A stretch of DNA of 64,000 bases from Gammaproteobacteria bacterium (GTDB lineage Bacteria; Pseudomonadota; Gammaproteobacteria; Eutrophobiales; Eutrophobiaceae). Shown in pieces: positions 54,331-63,403 of this stretch. The notes under the pieces were generated by a model. That model had not been told where the DNA came from, made no database searches, and was given only the letters and a program-made list of their open reading frames with translations. The position numbers were made by a program, and so were the translations under genes. How positions within the stretch are numbered: the stretch's first letter is position 1; each line of letters starts with the position of its first letter. Location: NCBI GenBank assembly GCA_021773215.1, contig JAJFKM010000076.1:1-64000 (forward strand), in the 5' to 3' direction.

Positions 54331-55118
54331 TTGTGTTCATTTAAATTATCGATAACGCGTTTTAATAGAGACGCTTCATCTTCTCCTTTGCGCCATGCCG
54401 AAACTGCAATAGATGTCTGAATTTTTTTATGGTTTTCGGGTAGTTTGAATCGGCTTAGTTGAAATTTGATTTTTCTGGCAAGTTTATTTGCATCTCCTTC
54501 TCCAGTTTCAGGCAAGATAAGCAGGAAGTCAGACATATTCCAATGGCCAACATCATCAACCCATCGCAGTTTGTCTTTTAGAATCATTGCTATTGCATGA
54601 TTAATACTGTCATTTTCGACATCGATGTCAGGTCGCGTTCTAAGCATAATGATAGATAGTGGATTGAAATAGCGTCGGCTACGCGAAACATGTAAAGAAA
54701 GTTTTTTCAAAATACCATGACGTGTATATAAGCCTGTGTGCTCCTCAACTTGTTCGAATCCGAATTGGATCTGGTCATCAGATAAGTTTGTAAAATTAAC
54801 AAGGCAACCAATCTCGGCGACTTCATCAAACTCTGCCTGTAGGCGCTTCGAGATATAATTGAAATTAAATAATGTCTCATTGCTTGGATTGTTAATATGT
54901 TGACGAGCGATTCTTTCAGATATCGGGAATATATTTGTGCCAGGGAGTTCTGAGCGTAAATGGCCGATCAGTTGTCTAGCTTCTAGGCCAACCTGATCGC
55001 AGAGTGTTTTATTTACCCATATTATTCGATTGTCAGAATTTACCAGAAATATACCTACAGGCATTAAATGTAGTAAAGACAATAAGTTATCTGAATCTAA
55101 AGCAGGTAATTGAATCAT
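54297..55118 (-). CDS. PAS plus degenerate GGDEF protein with intact I-site
   Basis: Residues about 10-110 look like a PAS domain (P-V-G-I-F-L-V-N-S-D-N-R-I-I-W-V-N) and 130-265 like a GGDEF domain. The catalytic motif reads N-M-S-D-F instead of G-G-D/E-E-F, so no cyclase activity is expected. The R-W-V-D inhibitory site five residues before it is kept, so it may bind c-di-GMP as an effector. The 3' end overlaps the OsmC gene by 34 bases. Confidence 0.75.
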   Translation of the reverse strand: MIQLPALDSDNLLSLLHLMPVGIFLVNSDNRIIWVNKTLCDQVGLEARQLIGHLRSELPGTNIFPISERIARQHINNPSNETLFNFNYISKRLQAEFDEVAEIGCLVNFTNLSDDQIQFGFEQVEEHTGLYTRHGILKKLSLHVSRSRRYFNPLSIIMLRTRPDIDVENDSINHAIAMILKDKLRWVDDVGHWNMSDFLLILPETGEGDANKLARKIKFQLSRFKLPENHKKIQTSIAVSAWRKGEDEASLLKRVIDNLNEHNYKVSSTSRIS

Positions 55119-55376
55119 ATTGACACCCTAAAATTAATATTATATCTCCAGCCAATATAACGACTATTAAGTAAAAAACTTTAGCCAATGTTAAATATAT
55201 GATGACTTTCTAGATTTTGTCATTGTATTTTGGATAAGCTTAAAGGCTGATTTGGGATATCAGCTCAGAGTGGATTGATGGAAGTGATAAAGTTAGTCAT
55301 TGAATCGAAGCAAGCTCAATTCTAAATTGTAAGAAATGGTAACAGTGGTTTAAAAAGCCTCATGTTTTAATTGCAC

Positions 55377-56021
55377 CTAATCAGAATGCTCTGAACGCAT
55401 AATCATCGCTACTGGACCGGTAATGATTTTATGAAACAAAGCCGATTGGCGATTTGTTTTGGTTTTTCGATAAATATGCTTTAGATGAGTACGAACGGTT
55501 GAAACACTGATGTGTAATGACTCTGCGGTTGACTCTATATCGGGATTATCAAGTAGTTGGGACACGACACGCGATTCCGCCGGGGTTAAATCGTAGACCT
55601 GATGCAAAATTTCATCCAGAACAGGCGGTTCTTTCTTAGTAGGGTTACTTTTATTTTTATCGAGCGCAAAGCGTACCGTTGTTTTTAGATCTATATCACG
55701 CAATGGTTTGTTGATAAAGCCATATGGATTTGTCATCTGCGCACGCTCGAGGGTATCTTCATCACTATATGCGGTAACATAGATGACTGGGATCTGAAGT
55801 TTTTGCATGATGACTTCAGCCGTTTCAATGCCATCGAGTCCTTTCCCAAGACGAATATCCATTAAAACCAGATCGGGCTTTAATTTTTTTGATTTTTCTA
55901 TTGCTTCGGTACCGGAAAAGGCAACGTCAGGGACAATAAAACCAAAATTCTCCAGATACAGCTGCATGACACTAGCTGTGGTCTGGTCGTCATCTACTAT
56001 GAGTATCCTTTCTCCTGACAT
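55377..56021 (-). CDS. Response regulator, REC plus LuxR-type HTH
   Basis: I start at 56021, where a GGAGGG site precedes ATG. The 214-residue protein has I-L-I-V-D-D-D (acidic pocket), phospho-acceptor Asp55 in L-V-L-M-D-I-R, a T-A-Y-S-D-E loop, K near 109 (I-N-K-P-L), and a C-terminal LuxR/FixJ HTH (L-T-P-A-E-S-R-V-V ... S-V-S-T-V-R-T-H-L-K-H-I-Y-R-K-T). No kinase gene is adjacent. Confidence 0.92.
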   Translation of the reverse strand: MSGERILIVDDDQTTASVMQLYLENFGFIVPDVAFSGTEAIEKSKKLKPDLVLMDIRLGKGLDGIETAEVIMQKLQIPVIYVTAYSDEDTLERAQMTNPYGFINKPLRDIDLKTTVRFALDKNKSNPTKKEPPVLDEILHQVYDLTPAESRVVSQLLDNPDIESTAESLHISVSTVRTHLKHIYRKTKTNRQSALFHKIITGPVAMIMRSEHSD

Positions 56022-56206
56022 CGTCCCTCCGAATATAAATTTAGACATTTTAGTTACTTAGCACATACTATACGAAATATGTAAGAAAGACTTTACCCCA
56101 AAATGAGTATATTTTTTGGCAGTTGGTCTAATTACGAAAATTGTTATGTAGTTTACAAAACTACTAAACTAACATTATATCGGTGAAAAAGTGAAAGCGT
56201 AAGAAT

Positions 56207-56479
56207 TTAGATCTTTTTAGGGTTGCGCGCTCGCTTAATTGTAAATCTATACACTCCTTCGGAAAGTACTGAATTTATAATCTCATGATCAGTTCGTGCG
56301 CAATACGCCTCAAAATCGACTTTAGAGTGAGGATCAGTTGCTTCAACTAACAGAATTTCATCAGCTTGCATTTTATTCAGCAATAACTTGCTCTTGAGAA
56401 TAGGCAAGGGGCAATTAAGCCCCTTTGCATCAAGATATTGATCAAATTCAGTTGCTTCTTGAGGATCTGGTTTAATCAA
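56207..56479 (-). CDS. TusA-family sulfur carrier protein
   Basis: The 90-residue protein has the TusA signature D-A-K-G-L-N-C-P-L-P-I-L-K with persulfide Cys23 and a later A-T-D-P-H-S-K-V-D-F. Members carry sulfur for tRNA thiolation, molybdopterin synthesis or sulfur oxidation. It lies 39 bases upstream of the TonB receptor's stop with same orientation. Confidence 0.9.
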   Translation of the reverse strand: MIKPDPQEATEFDQYLDAKGLNCPLPILKSKLLLNKMQADEILLVEATDPHSKVDFEAYCARTDHEIINSVLSEGVYRFTIKRARNPKKI

Positions 56480-56518
56480 GGTTATATTTTTTATATAGAT
56501 TAAAGAAGTTACATTGTA

Positions 56519-58498
56519 TTAAAAACTTGCCTGGAACCCAACCATAACAGCCCTCCCCATAATGGGTGCGCGGTCTTTAATAAAGGATGTGTGTAGTCTA
56601 CCATCTTCATCTAAAAGGTTTGTTGCTTTGGCAAAGATGCTTAATGTTTGCTCATTGACAGTAATATTGTAACGAGAATTGAGGTTTAGTATGGAATAGC
56701 CACCGGTGTCTGTTTCTAAAGCACCATTATCATTCTGTGCAAGAAAGGTTGTAAAATCCAAACCGGCAGTGAAATTGTTATATGTATAGTCGAGCCCACT
56801 GCCAATCTTTGCTGGGGAAATGCGCGGTAAATTATCACCATTTACACGTTCAGCACGGACATAGTCTCCTAAAAGATTCAAATTGAGCTGTCCATAATCA
56901 CCCGTGTAAAGGTTAAGATTTGCTGCAATTTCAAAACCGTAAAATACAGCATTGTCTTGTTGAAACTGTACTAGCCTAAACTCCCCTGCCGCTGCACCTG
57001 TTTCGTCCACTTCATCTACAAGTCCATCGTTGTTTCTATCCAATCCCTGTAGAAATATAAAATCCTCAATATAGTTAGCGAATAAACTCAGGTTCCATTG
57101 TAAGAGTCCGTGTTCACGAGCTAATGAAAGATCAATGCTATTTGCTGTCTCAACATCTAGTCCTGCTTGGCCTAATTCAAAGGTACCCGTTGCGATATGG
57201 GGCCCGTTGGCAAATAACTCTTCAGCCGCAGCTCCACGTTGACTTCGGCTGATATTCAAACCTAACGCTGTATTCTCGATGAAATGCCAATGGATACCAG
57301 ATGAGATGCTATACAAATCATTACTAACGTCAGCAGCATTATCCGGTTTGTTTTGTTGATGTTCAAAACGTCCGCCTATTTCAAAGTGTAGAGCATCGGT
57401 AATGTCAGTCTCTTCTAATATAAAAACAGCAATGGTTTCAGTGTTTGTTTTAGGTAAGAAGGCTTCGTCCCCGACAGCACTGACATCCCGATAACCAAAT
57501 TGTGTGCCGATAACGCCACTAAACGGGCCAATTTTTTCATGCTGGAATTCGATGCGCCCATCTAGTTGTTCATTATTGAACACTGTTCCTGGCGTTGCAG
57601 CATCTTCAAACTCTGTATGCTGATAGTCGCTATAACCCAATTGTAAATTAATGGCTTTTATACCGGTAAACGGCTCATTGACTTGTCCAGAGAGCGTAGT
57701 GCGATTCTGTTCGGTATCAATAAAAGGTAACTCACTCTGATCATCAGGGTTGAGTGGAACGCCGTGAGTTGAATCAAAACGTCCAAAAGAAATGCCTATG
57801 AAGCCCCAGTCATCGACAAACGATGTGCCTAAATTAATATTTTTAGAGTCATAAAAGCTATTAAAGATCTGTCCTTGTTTAGCGGAATAATTTTTTGCAT
57901 CGCGGTTAGTTCCATCGAGATGAAATGCCATCTTGTCATGACCACCTTCAGCCTTAATAGAAAATAATTTCTCAACAGAGTTGGTATTAAAACTAGAATA
58001 AATATTCGCATTAAATGACTCAGGTACATATTCCGGTATCCGATTCGTTACTACATTGACCAGACCTCCTGAGGCCTCGCTACCATAAAGTAATGTTGAG
58101 GGGCCGCGGAATATCTCGACCTGTTCCGCATGGATTGACTCAATAGTGACAGCGTGATCAACACTGATTGTGGAAACATCCTGCGAGCCGATTCCATTTT
58201 CTAATATTTGAACGCGTGAGCCACCTAAGCCACGAATGACGGGTCTACTGGCCAATGGGCTGAATCGATTTGTCGACACGCCAGGTATATTAGAAAGTGT
58301 TTCACCAATAGTAGTCGATTGCTTTTCGGCTAAATCATCACCCCTAAGGACAGTAATGGGTTGAGCAATGTGTTCAATACTTTGTAAACCAATAGGCCTG
58401 GCGGTAATCGTATAGTCGTCCAGTGTGGTGATCTCTTCGGAATAGACCAGTTGCGATGTTGTAAACAGTGCGATAATGACTGCATAGCGTAAATTCAT
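56519..58498 (-). CDS. TonB-dependent receptor, probably zinc (ZnuD-like)
   Basis: The protein has a signal peptide (about 1-20), a plug domain (about 40-150, with T-I-G-E-T-L-S-N-I-P-G-V and R-P-V-I-R-G-L-G-G-S-R-V-Q-I-L-E-N-G) and a beta barrel ending in F. The plug resembles ZnuD. The 659-residue length is typical. The Zur operator at 58874-58892 and the zur/znu genes beside it support zinc as substrate. It is read from the small gene at 58849 onward. Confidence 0.85.
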   Translation of the reverse strand: MNLRYAVIIALFTTSQLVYSEEITTLDDYTITARPIGLQSIEHIAQPITVLRGDDLAEKQSTTIGETLSNIPGVSTNRFSPLASRPVIRGLGGSRVQILENGIGSQDVSTISVDHAVTIESIHAEQVEIFRGPSTLLYGSEASGGLVNVVTNRIPEYVPESFNANIYSSFNTNSVEKLFSIKAEGGHDKMAFHLDGTNRDAKNYSAKQGQIFNSFYDSKNINLGTSFVDDWGFIGISFGRFDSTHGVPLNPDDQSELPFIDTEQNRTTLSGQVNEPFTGIKAINLQLGYSDYQHTEFEDAATPGTVFNNEQLDGRIEFQHEKIGPFSGVIGTQFGYRDVSAVGDEAFLPKTNTETIAVFILEETDITDALHFEIGGRFEHQQNKPDNAADVSNDLYSISSGIHWHFIENTALGLNISRSQRGAAAEELFANGPHIATGTFELGQAGLDVETANSIDLSLAREHGLLQWNLSLFANYIEDFIFLQGLDRNNDGLVDEVDETGAAAGEFRLVQFQQDNAVFYGFEIAANLNLYTGDYGQLNLNLLGDYVRAERVNGDNLPRISPAKIGSGLDYTYNNFTAGLDFTTFLAQNDNGALETDTGGYSILNLNSRYNITVNEQTLSIFAKATNLLDEDGRLHTSFIKDRAPIMGRAVMVGFQASF

Positions 58499-58570
58499 TT
58501 TACTTAATCCTCAATAATAAGAAATATCTGGCTCGCTGAATTGCGGGCCAATAAAAATAATCGTTAGTTA

Positions 58571-58849
58571 TTAAAGGATTGCAGGAGGACTTCGGTTTTT
58601 GAGTAGGGTAAAGGTGGTAAGGCTTATATCCTGATTTTGATAATGGGCTTTTTCAAAAGCAGGTTTTTGAATTTCATTAAATGTTGATGAATTAAAAAGT
58701 GCGTTATTCAGGTCTGCATTATGAATACAAATAAAACACTGCTCGTTTTCGTCATGTGCCGTTTCGTGTTCGAGCGCATGTGCAACCGTAACCAATTGGG
58801 ACAGCATTAAATATAAAACCAGGGATTTAATGGTTATATTTTTCAGCAT
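58571..58849 (-). CDS. Small exported His-rich protein in zinc regulon
   Basis: The 92-residue protein has a signal-like N-terminus (about 1-26), then H-A-L-E-H-E-T-A-H-D-E-N-E-Q-C-F-I-C-I-H, a cluster of His, Glu and two Cys that could bind zinc. Similar small proteins lie next to zinc uptake genes in other gammaproteobacteria and are proposed chaperones. Its start is 25 bases from the Zur operator, so it heads the minus-strand zinc unit. Confidence 0.6.
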   Translation of the reverse strand: MLKNITIKSLVLYLMLSQLVTVAHALEHETAHDENEQCFICIHNADLNNALFNSSTFNEIQKPAFEKAHYQNQDISLTTFTLLKNRSPPAIL

Positions 58850-58873
58850 GGATGAGCTATATTTGTAAGAATA

Positions 58874-58892
58874 TATGTTATATTATAACATA
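58874..58892. promoter_or_regulatory. Zur operator
   Basis: TATGTTATATTATAACATA is a perfect 9-bp inverted repeat around one T, matching the known gammaproteobacterial Zur site core (TGTTATA-N-TATAACA). It lies between the divergent small gene/TonB receptor and zur-znu units, so zinc-bound Zur would repress both. Confidence 0.85.
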
Positions 58893-58925
58893 ACATTTTC
58901 AGGATCAACCAACCAGTTAAAAGTT

Positions 58926-59423
58926 GTGAGTAAAAGTAAATTAATAAGTCCATTTAAACCCGCCACACATAAACACCAAGAGTGTTTACATTCAGCAATA
59001 GCGGCTGCAAAAAAGCATTGTGAGGCTGCCGGCATCCGGCTAACACCTATAAGGCAGCGTGTACTTGAATTGGTTTGGCAAAACCATGAACCCGTAAAAG
59101 CTTATGATATTCTCGATAAATTGAAACAAGCAAAATCATCGTCAGCACCACCGACTGTCTACCGCGCGTTGGACTTTTTACAAGATGAAGGCCTAGTCCA
59201 TAAAATAGAATCGTTAAATGCTTATGTTGGGTGTGGTAATCCCAAGGATGTGCACCAGGGACAGTTTTTTATTTGCCATGATTGTGGTTCTGTAGCTGAG
59301 CTTGATGATGATGAGATTCGAGACTTATTACAAAAAAAAGCAAAACGTTTTGGTTTTGAGATCAATGACGAAATGGTTGAGATTAAAGGCTATTGTCAGG
59401 AATGCCGAGGTTTAAAAAAATAG
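58926..59423 (+). CDS. zur: Zinc uptake regulator, Fur family
   Basis: The first ATG in frame (58875) lies inside the Zur operator, so I use the GTG at 58926, giving 165 residues, the usual Zur length. It has the Fur-type winged helix (R-L-T-P-I-R-Q-R-V-L-E-L-V with P-T-V-Y-R-A-L-D-F-L) and two Cys pairs (C-H-D-C and C-Q-E-C) for structural zinc. It is first in the operon with znuA, C and B, so it represses its own synthesis. Confidence 0.88.
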   Translation: MSKSKLISPFKPATHKHQECLHSAIAAAKKHCEAAGIRLTPIRQRVLELVWQNHEPVKAYDILDKLKQAKSSSAPPTVYRALDFLQDEGLVHKIESLNAYVGCGNPKDVHQGQFFICHDCGSVAELDDDEIRDLLQKKAKRFGFEINDEMVEIKGYCQECRGLKK

Positions 59424-59425
59424 TC

Positions 59426-60292
59426 ATGGTCAATCTATTGAAAGGTTTAGTAATTTTGTTGTCTTTACAATGTCTCTGGCTATCGAATGTTTATGCAGAG
59501 AATAAAATTATTGTATTCGTAAGTATCTTACCGCAGCAAAATTTTGTTCAACAGGTTGGTAACGACCTTGTCGATGTACGTGTCATGGTTGGCCCGGGTC
59601 AGAATCCTGCTACGTATGAGCCTACACCACAGCAAATGGCCGCTTTATATAAAGCAGATATTTATTTCAGAATCGGGGTTCCATTCGAATCTGCTTGGTT
59701 AGATAAGATAAAGCTGAATAATGAAAACTTAACAATTGTTGAATGTTGTGAATTTATCGCGAATTTAAATGGTCACGATCATTCTCATGATCATGATACG
59801 GATTATGACCCCCACGTTTGGACTAGCCCAAAAAATGTAATCAAAATTGCTAAATTAATTAAAAATTCATTGATTAAAATAGATAGTAAAAATAGTTCTG
59901 TATATGAAGCATCAGAAAAATTATTCAAAGAAAGACTTATGGATTTGGATGAGTTAGTAAAAAATAAAACTAAAAACTTAACAAGAAGAACTTTAATTGT
60001 GTCTCATCCTTCTTGGAGTTACTTTGCTGATGAATATGGCTTCACACAAGTATCTATTGAACGAGAAGGTAAAGAGATACAAGCCAGTTCATTAGTGAAA
60101 TTAATTAAATTAGCCAAAGAAAAAGATGTGAAGACGATATTTGTGCAGCCACAGTTTAATGATAGAGCAGCTAAGGTTGTAGCAAATGAATTAAACGCCG
60201 AAATTTTAATACTGGATCCGCTTGCTTTTAATTATGTAGAAAATATGAACATGGTTACTGACAATTTCGTAAAAGGATTAACACATGAGTAA
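59426..60292 (+). CDS. Zinc ABC transporter substrate-binding protein (ZnuA-like)
   Basis: The 288-residue protein begins with a signal peptide (about 1-24), then V-S-I-L-P-Q-Q-N-F-V-Q-Q-V-G. A His-rich loop (H-D-H-S-H-D-H-D) sits near 120. The metal ligand His in D-P-H-V-W and V-S-H-P-S-W are kept, but the first ligand position, usually His before T-Y-E-P, is Ala (Ala62). An alternative ATG at 59402 would overlap zur. Zinc is the likely metal by context. Confidence 0.87.
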   Translation: MVNLLKGLVILLSLQCLWLSNVYAENKIIVFVSILPQQNFVQQVGNDLVDVRVMVGPGQNPATYEPTPQQMAALYKADIYFRIGVPFESAWLDKIKLNNENLTIVECCEFIANLNGHDHSHDHDTDYDPHVWTSPKNVIKIAKLIKNSLIKIDSKNSSVYEASEKLFKERLMDLDELVKNKTKNLTRRTLIVSHPSWSYFADEYGFTQVSIEREGKEIQASSLVKLIKLAKEKDVKTIFVQPQFNDRAAKVVANELNAEILILDPLAFNYVENMNMVTDNFVKGLTHE

Positions 60293-61013
60293 CGTTGTTA
60301 TAGATATCAATGATGTCAGCTTTAATTACGGTGCGGTTCCTGTGTTGGAAAATATTTCGCTAAAGATCCATGAAGATGAGTTTATTGGCATTATTGGCCC
60401 TAATGCTAGTGGCAAAAGCACGTTATTGAAGCTGATCCTCGGCTTGCTGGAGCCTGACAAAGGTACGATCTCAAAATTTAATCACGATGGTAAAGGCCTT
60501 AGAAATCATATTGGTTATGTCCCGCAGCACAGCTCATTTTCCCGGGATTTCCCTGTTACCGTTGGTGAAGTTGTGATGATGGGTCATATTGCTACTTCAT
60601 CGAGATTCTTTCGTTATAGCAAAAATGAAATTGAATTGGCGAAACAGGTCATGCAGAAACTAGAGATTGACGAAATTGAAAAACGTCAGGTTGGAGAATT
60701 GTCCGGTGGCCAATTACAAAGAGTTTTAATCGCGCGAGCATTGGTATGCCAACCAGAGATTTTAATATTAGATGAGCCTACAGCCAATGTAGACATGCGT
60801 ATAGAAGAAGATATTTTTTCACTGTTAAAAAATTATAGCGAGCATATGACCATTATTGTAGTGTCACATGACATTGCATTCATCTCCGGCTATGTAGACC
60901 GAGTTGCTTGTTTGAACCGAACACTTGTTTGCCACAATACAGAATCAATCAGCGGCAAGATGATAGAAGAATTATATGATGCGCCAGTAAAGATGATCCA
61001 TCACCACCATTAA
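60285..61013 (+). CDS. znuC: Zinc ABC transporter ATPase (ZnuC)
   Basis: The 242-residue ATPase has Walker A G-P-N-A-S-G-K-S-T, signature L-S-G-G-Q-L-Q-R-V and Walker B I-L-I-L-D-E-P-T-A-N-V-D. A H-H-H-H tail could be a zinc binder. Its start overlaps the end of znuA by 8 bases. Confidence 0.92.
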   Translation: MSNVVIDINDVSFNYGAVPVLENISLKIHEDEFIGIIGPNASGKSTLLKLILGLLEPDKGTISKFNHDGKGLRNHIGYVPQHSSFSRDFPVTVGEVVMMGHIATSSRFFRYSKNEIELAKQVMQKLEIDEIEKRQVGELSGGQLQRVLIARALVCQPEILILDEPTANVDMRIEEDIFSLLKNYSEHMTIIVVSHDIAFISGYVDRVACLNRTLVCHNTESISGKMIEELYDAPVKMIHHHH

Positions 61014-61016
61014 ATT

Positions 61017-61838
61017 ATGAATGAATTTATAACAGCTTTAACAGAGTACACATTTTTGCAAAATGCTGTTTTTGCTTGTCTGCTGGCTAGTATCGGTTGC
61101 GGTGTGATTGGTAGTTACGTTGTTGTAAAACAGATCAGCTTCTTAACAGGCGGTATCGCGCATTCTGTCTTAGCTGGTATGGGCATGGCCTACTTTTATA
61201 ATGCATCGCCAATTATGGGTGCAATCATTGCCGCATTGGTTTCGAGTATAATGATCGGTTGGATAAACCTTCGTTGGAAAGAACACGAAGATGTATTAAT
61301 CGCGGCATTTTGGTCTGCTGGAATGGCGATTGGAATTTTGTTTCTATCGAGAACGCCTGGGTATAACGTAGACTTAATGAGTTATTTGTTTGGCAATATA
61401 TTATTAATAACACGTAGTGATTTATTATTAATGTTTTCGCTCGACATGGTTGTGTTGGCTTTTGTGTTCGTCTATTACAAACATTTTCTGGTCAGTGTCT
61501 TTGATGAAGAATTTGCACGGTTGCGTGGCATAAATACGGAATTCTTCTATATTTTACTATTGTGTTTAATTTCTATAACAATAGTAATCTTGATTCAGCT
61601 CGTTGGACTAATTATGGTTATAGCATTACTAACATTGCCTGCTGCTATAGCAAATCAGTACGTGACTTCATTACATAAGATGTTTCTATTATCGGCAGTA
61701 ATTTGCGCTGTAATAAGTGTTGCAGGTGTAGCTATATCCTTTGGGCCTGATTTGCCTACGGGTTCAGTTATCGTATTAACCGCTTGTTGTGCATATTTCA
61801 CATCAGTAATATTTAAACAAATCGCGGGCGTTAAATAG
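61017..61838 (+). CDS. znuB: Zinc ABC transporter permease (ZnuB)
   Basis: The 273-residue protein has about eight helices and the ABC-3 permease pattern (G-S-Y-V-V-V-K-Q-I-S-F-L-T-G-G-I-A-H and L-L-T-L-P-A-A-I-A). It starts 3 bases after znuC and closes the zur-znuACB operon. Confidence 0.92.
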   Translation: MNEFITALTEYTFLQNAVFACLLASIGCGVIGSYVVVKQISFLTGGIAHSVLAGMGMAYFYNASPIMGAIIAALVSSIMIGWINLRWKEHEDVLIAAFWSAGMAIGILFLSRTPGYNVDLMSYLFGNILLITRSDLLLMFSLDMVVLAFVFVYYKHFLVSVFDEEFARLRGINTEFFYILLLCLISITIVILIQLVGLIMVIALLTLPAAIANQYVTSLHKMFLLSAVICAVISVAGVAISFGPDLPTGSVIVLTACCAYFTSVIFKQIAGVK

Positions 61839-61854
61839 TTTAATAAGTTGTGAA

Positions 61855-62910
61855 CTAACCATTCCGCCTTGTCTTACTGGCAAGGGCTAATGTCTTGATT
61901 AATTCAACGCTGCTTTCCCAGCCAAGACAGGCATCAGTTATACTTTGCCCATAAACAAGCTCTTTGTTTGGGGTCACATCTTGCCTGCCAGCTACCAGAT
62001 GACTTTCAATCATAGTGCCAATAATACGTTTGTCTCCACTAGCGATCTGCTTAGCAACATCTTCTCCAACTTGTGTCTGAGCTTCATGTTGTTTTCGGCT
62101 ATTTGCATGACTTAGATCAATCATAATGTTTGCCGGAAGCTTTGCTGCTTCTAGTTCGTTTGATACCTTGCTAATACTTTCTGCGCCATAGTTAGGTTCC
62201 TTACCACCACGCAGTATAATATGGCAATCAGGATTTCCTGTTGTTGAAAATATAGCAGCATTGCCCTCTTTTCTGAGCGATAAAAAGTTATGTGGACGGG
62301 TTGATGACCCAATGGCATCTACTGCAATCTTGGTTGTGCCGTAAGTTCCGTTTTTAAATCCAACAGGACACGATAAACCTGATGCTAATTCGCGGTGAAC
62401 TTGACTTTCTGTTGTCCTGGCGCCGATTGCTCCCCAACTAATTAAATCAGTGACATATTGTGGGGTGATCAAATCTAGGAATTCTGTTCCAGCAGGTACG
62501 CCTTTATTGTTTAGGTCTAGTAATAGTTGTCTAGCAACACGTAAGCCTTTATTGATGTTAAAACTATCATCGAGGTCAGGGTCATTAATCAGTCCTTTCC
62601 AGCCAACAGTTGTGCGTGGCTTTTCAAAATAAACACGCATAATAATTAGTAAATCATCAGAGTATTCATCAATCAGTGGTTTTAATTTATCTGCATATTC
62701 GTTAGCAGCATCAATATCATGTATTGAACAAGGACCAGCAATTACTATCAGTCGCTTATCTTTACCATGCAAAATGTTGTGGATCGCATTGCGAGTTTCA
62801 GCGGTTGTTTTAGCCGCTGTCTCAGTGATTGCGATCTCCTCACAAATAACGGATGGTGAGGTAACCGCCTTGATTGATTCAATTCTTAAATCATCAGTTT
62901 TAAATTTCAT
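61855..62910 (-). CDS. 3-deoxy-7-phosphoheptulonate synthase (DAHP synthase, AroG/F/H type)
   Basis: This enzyme condenses phosphoenolpyruvate and erythrose 4-phosphate, the first step of aromatic amino acid synthesis. I start at 62910, which gives 351 residues, the normal length; the open frame runs to 63066. Blocks I-A-G-P-C-S-I-H-D, R-V-Y-F-E-K-P-R-T-T-V-G-W-K-G and D-L-S-H-A-N-S are class I AroG-type hallmarks. Which feedback type (Phe, Tyr or Trp) cannot be told. Confidence 0.93.
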   Translation of the reverse strand: MKFKTDDLRIESIKAVTSPSVICEEIAITETAAKTTAETRNAIHNILHGKDKRLIVIAGPCSIHDIDAANEYADKLKPLIDEYSDDLLIIMRVYFEKPRTTVGWKGLINDPDLDDSFNINKGLRVARQLLLDLNNKGVPAGTEFLDLITPQYVTDLISWGAIGARTTESQVHRELASGLSCPVGFKNGTYGTTKIAVDAIGSSTRPHNFLSLRKEGNAAIFSTTGNPDCHIILRGGKEPNYGAESISKVSNELEAAKLPANIMIDLSHANSRKQHEAQTQVGEDVAKQIASGDKRIIGTMIESHLVAGRQDVTPNKELVYGQSITDACLGWESSVELIKTLALASKTRRNG

Positions 62911-62953
62911 AGTGTTCGTATTATTAATAATTATTCTTGATGTGATTCTATTC

Positions 62954-63295
62954 TTAACCAGCTGGCCAGCTAAATTCGCGACCGGCAAGAATATGTATAT
63001 GTAGGTGGAATACTGTTTGGCCTGCTTCGGCGCCATTATTAACGACGAGTCTGAAAGCCTCCCCATATCCCTGTTCTTTTGCTATATCACCAGCTTTCAA
63101 TAATAAGTGCCCTAACAATGATTGATCCGCTGCGGTCGCATCAGATACTTTCACAATAGGTTGTTTGGGAATGAGCAAGATATGTACCGGTGCCTGAGGA
63201 ACGATGTCTCGAAATGCTAGACATAGCTCATCTTCATAAACTATATCTGCTGGTATTTCACGGTTTATAATTTTACTAAATAATGTGTCGGTCAT
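62954..63295 (-). CDS. HIT-family (HINT-like) purine nucleotide-binding protein
   Basis: The 113 residues form a single HIT domain: F-S-K-I-I-N-R-E-I-P near the N-terminus and H-L-H-I-H-I-L-A-G-R near the C-terminus as the catalytic triad of histidines. HINT proteins hydrolyse adenosine phosphoramidates. It is upstream of DAHP synthase on the same strand, with 43 bases between. Confidence 0.94.
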   Translation of the reverse strand: MTDTLFSKIINREIPADIVYEDELCLAFRDIVPQAPVHILLIPKQPIVKVSDATAADQSLLGHLLLKAGDIAKEQGYGEAFRLVVNNGAEAGQTVFHLHIHILAGREFSWPAG

Positions 63296-63403
63296 GCCAG
63301 AACCTAATCCTTTAAAAATTGGAAAATTTGCGAGCAGCGATTATAGCGTCTAATGACAAAGAATAAACAGTTTTAGCCTTTATTATAAGGCTAGGTGCAG
63401 GTT

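Noticed and set aside
58875-58925. Upstream ATG start of zur
   Set aside because: It lies within the Zur operator and would add about 17 residues not expected for the family; GTG at 58926 is more likely.
62911-63066. Extended N-terminus of DAHP synthase
   Set aside because: The extra 52 residues are not family-like and overlap the HIT gene's coding region.
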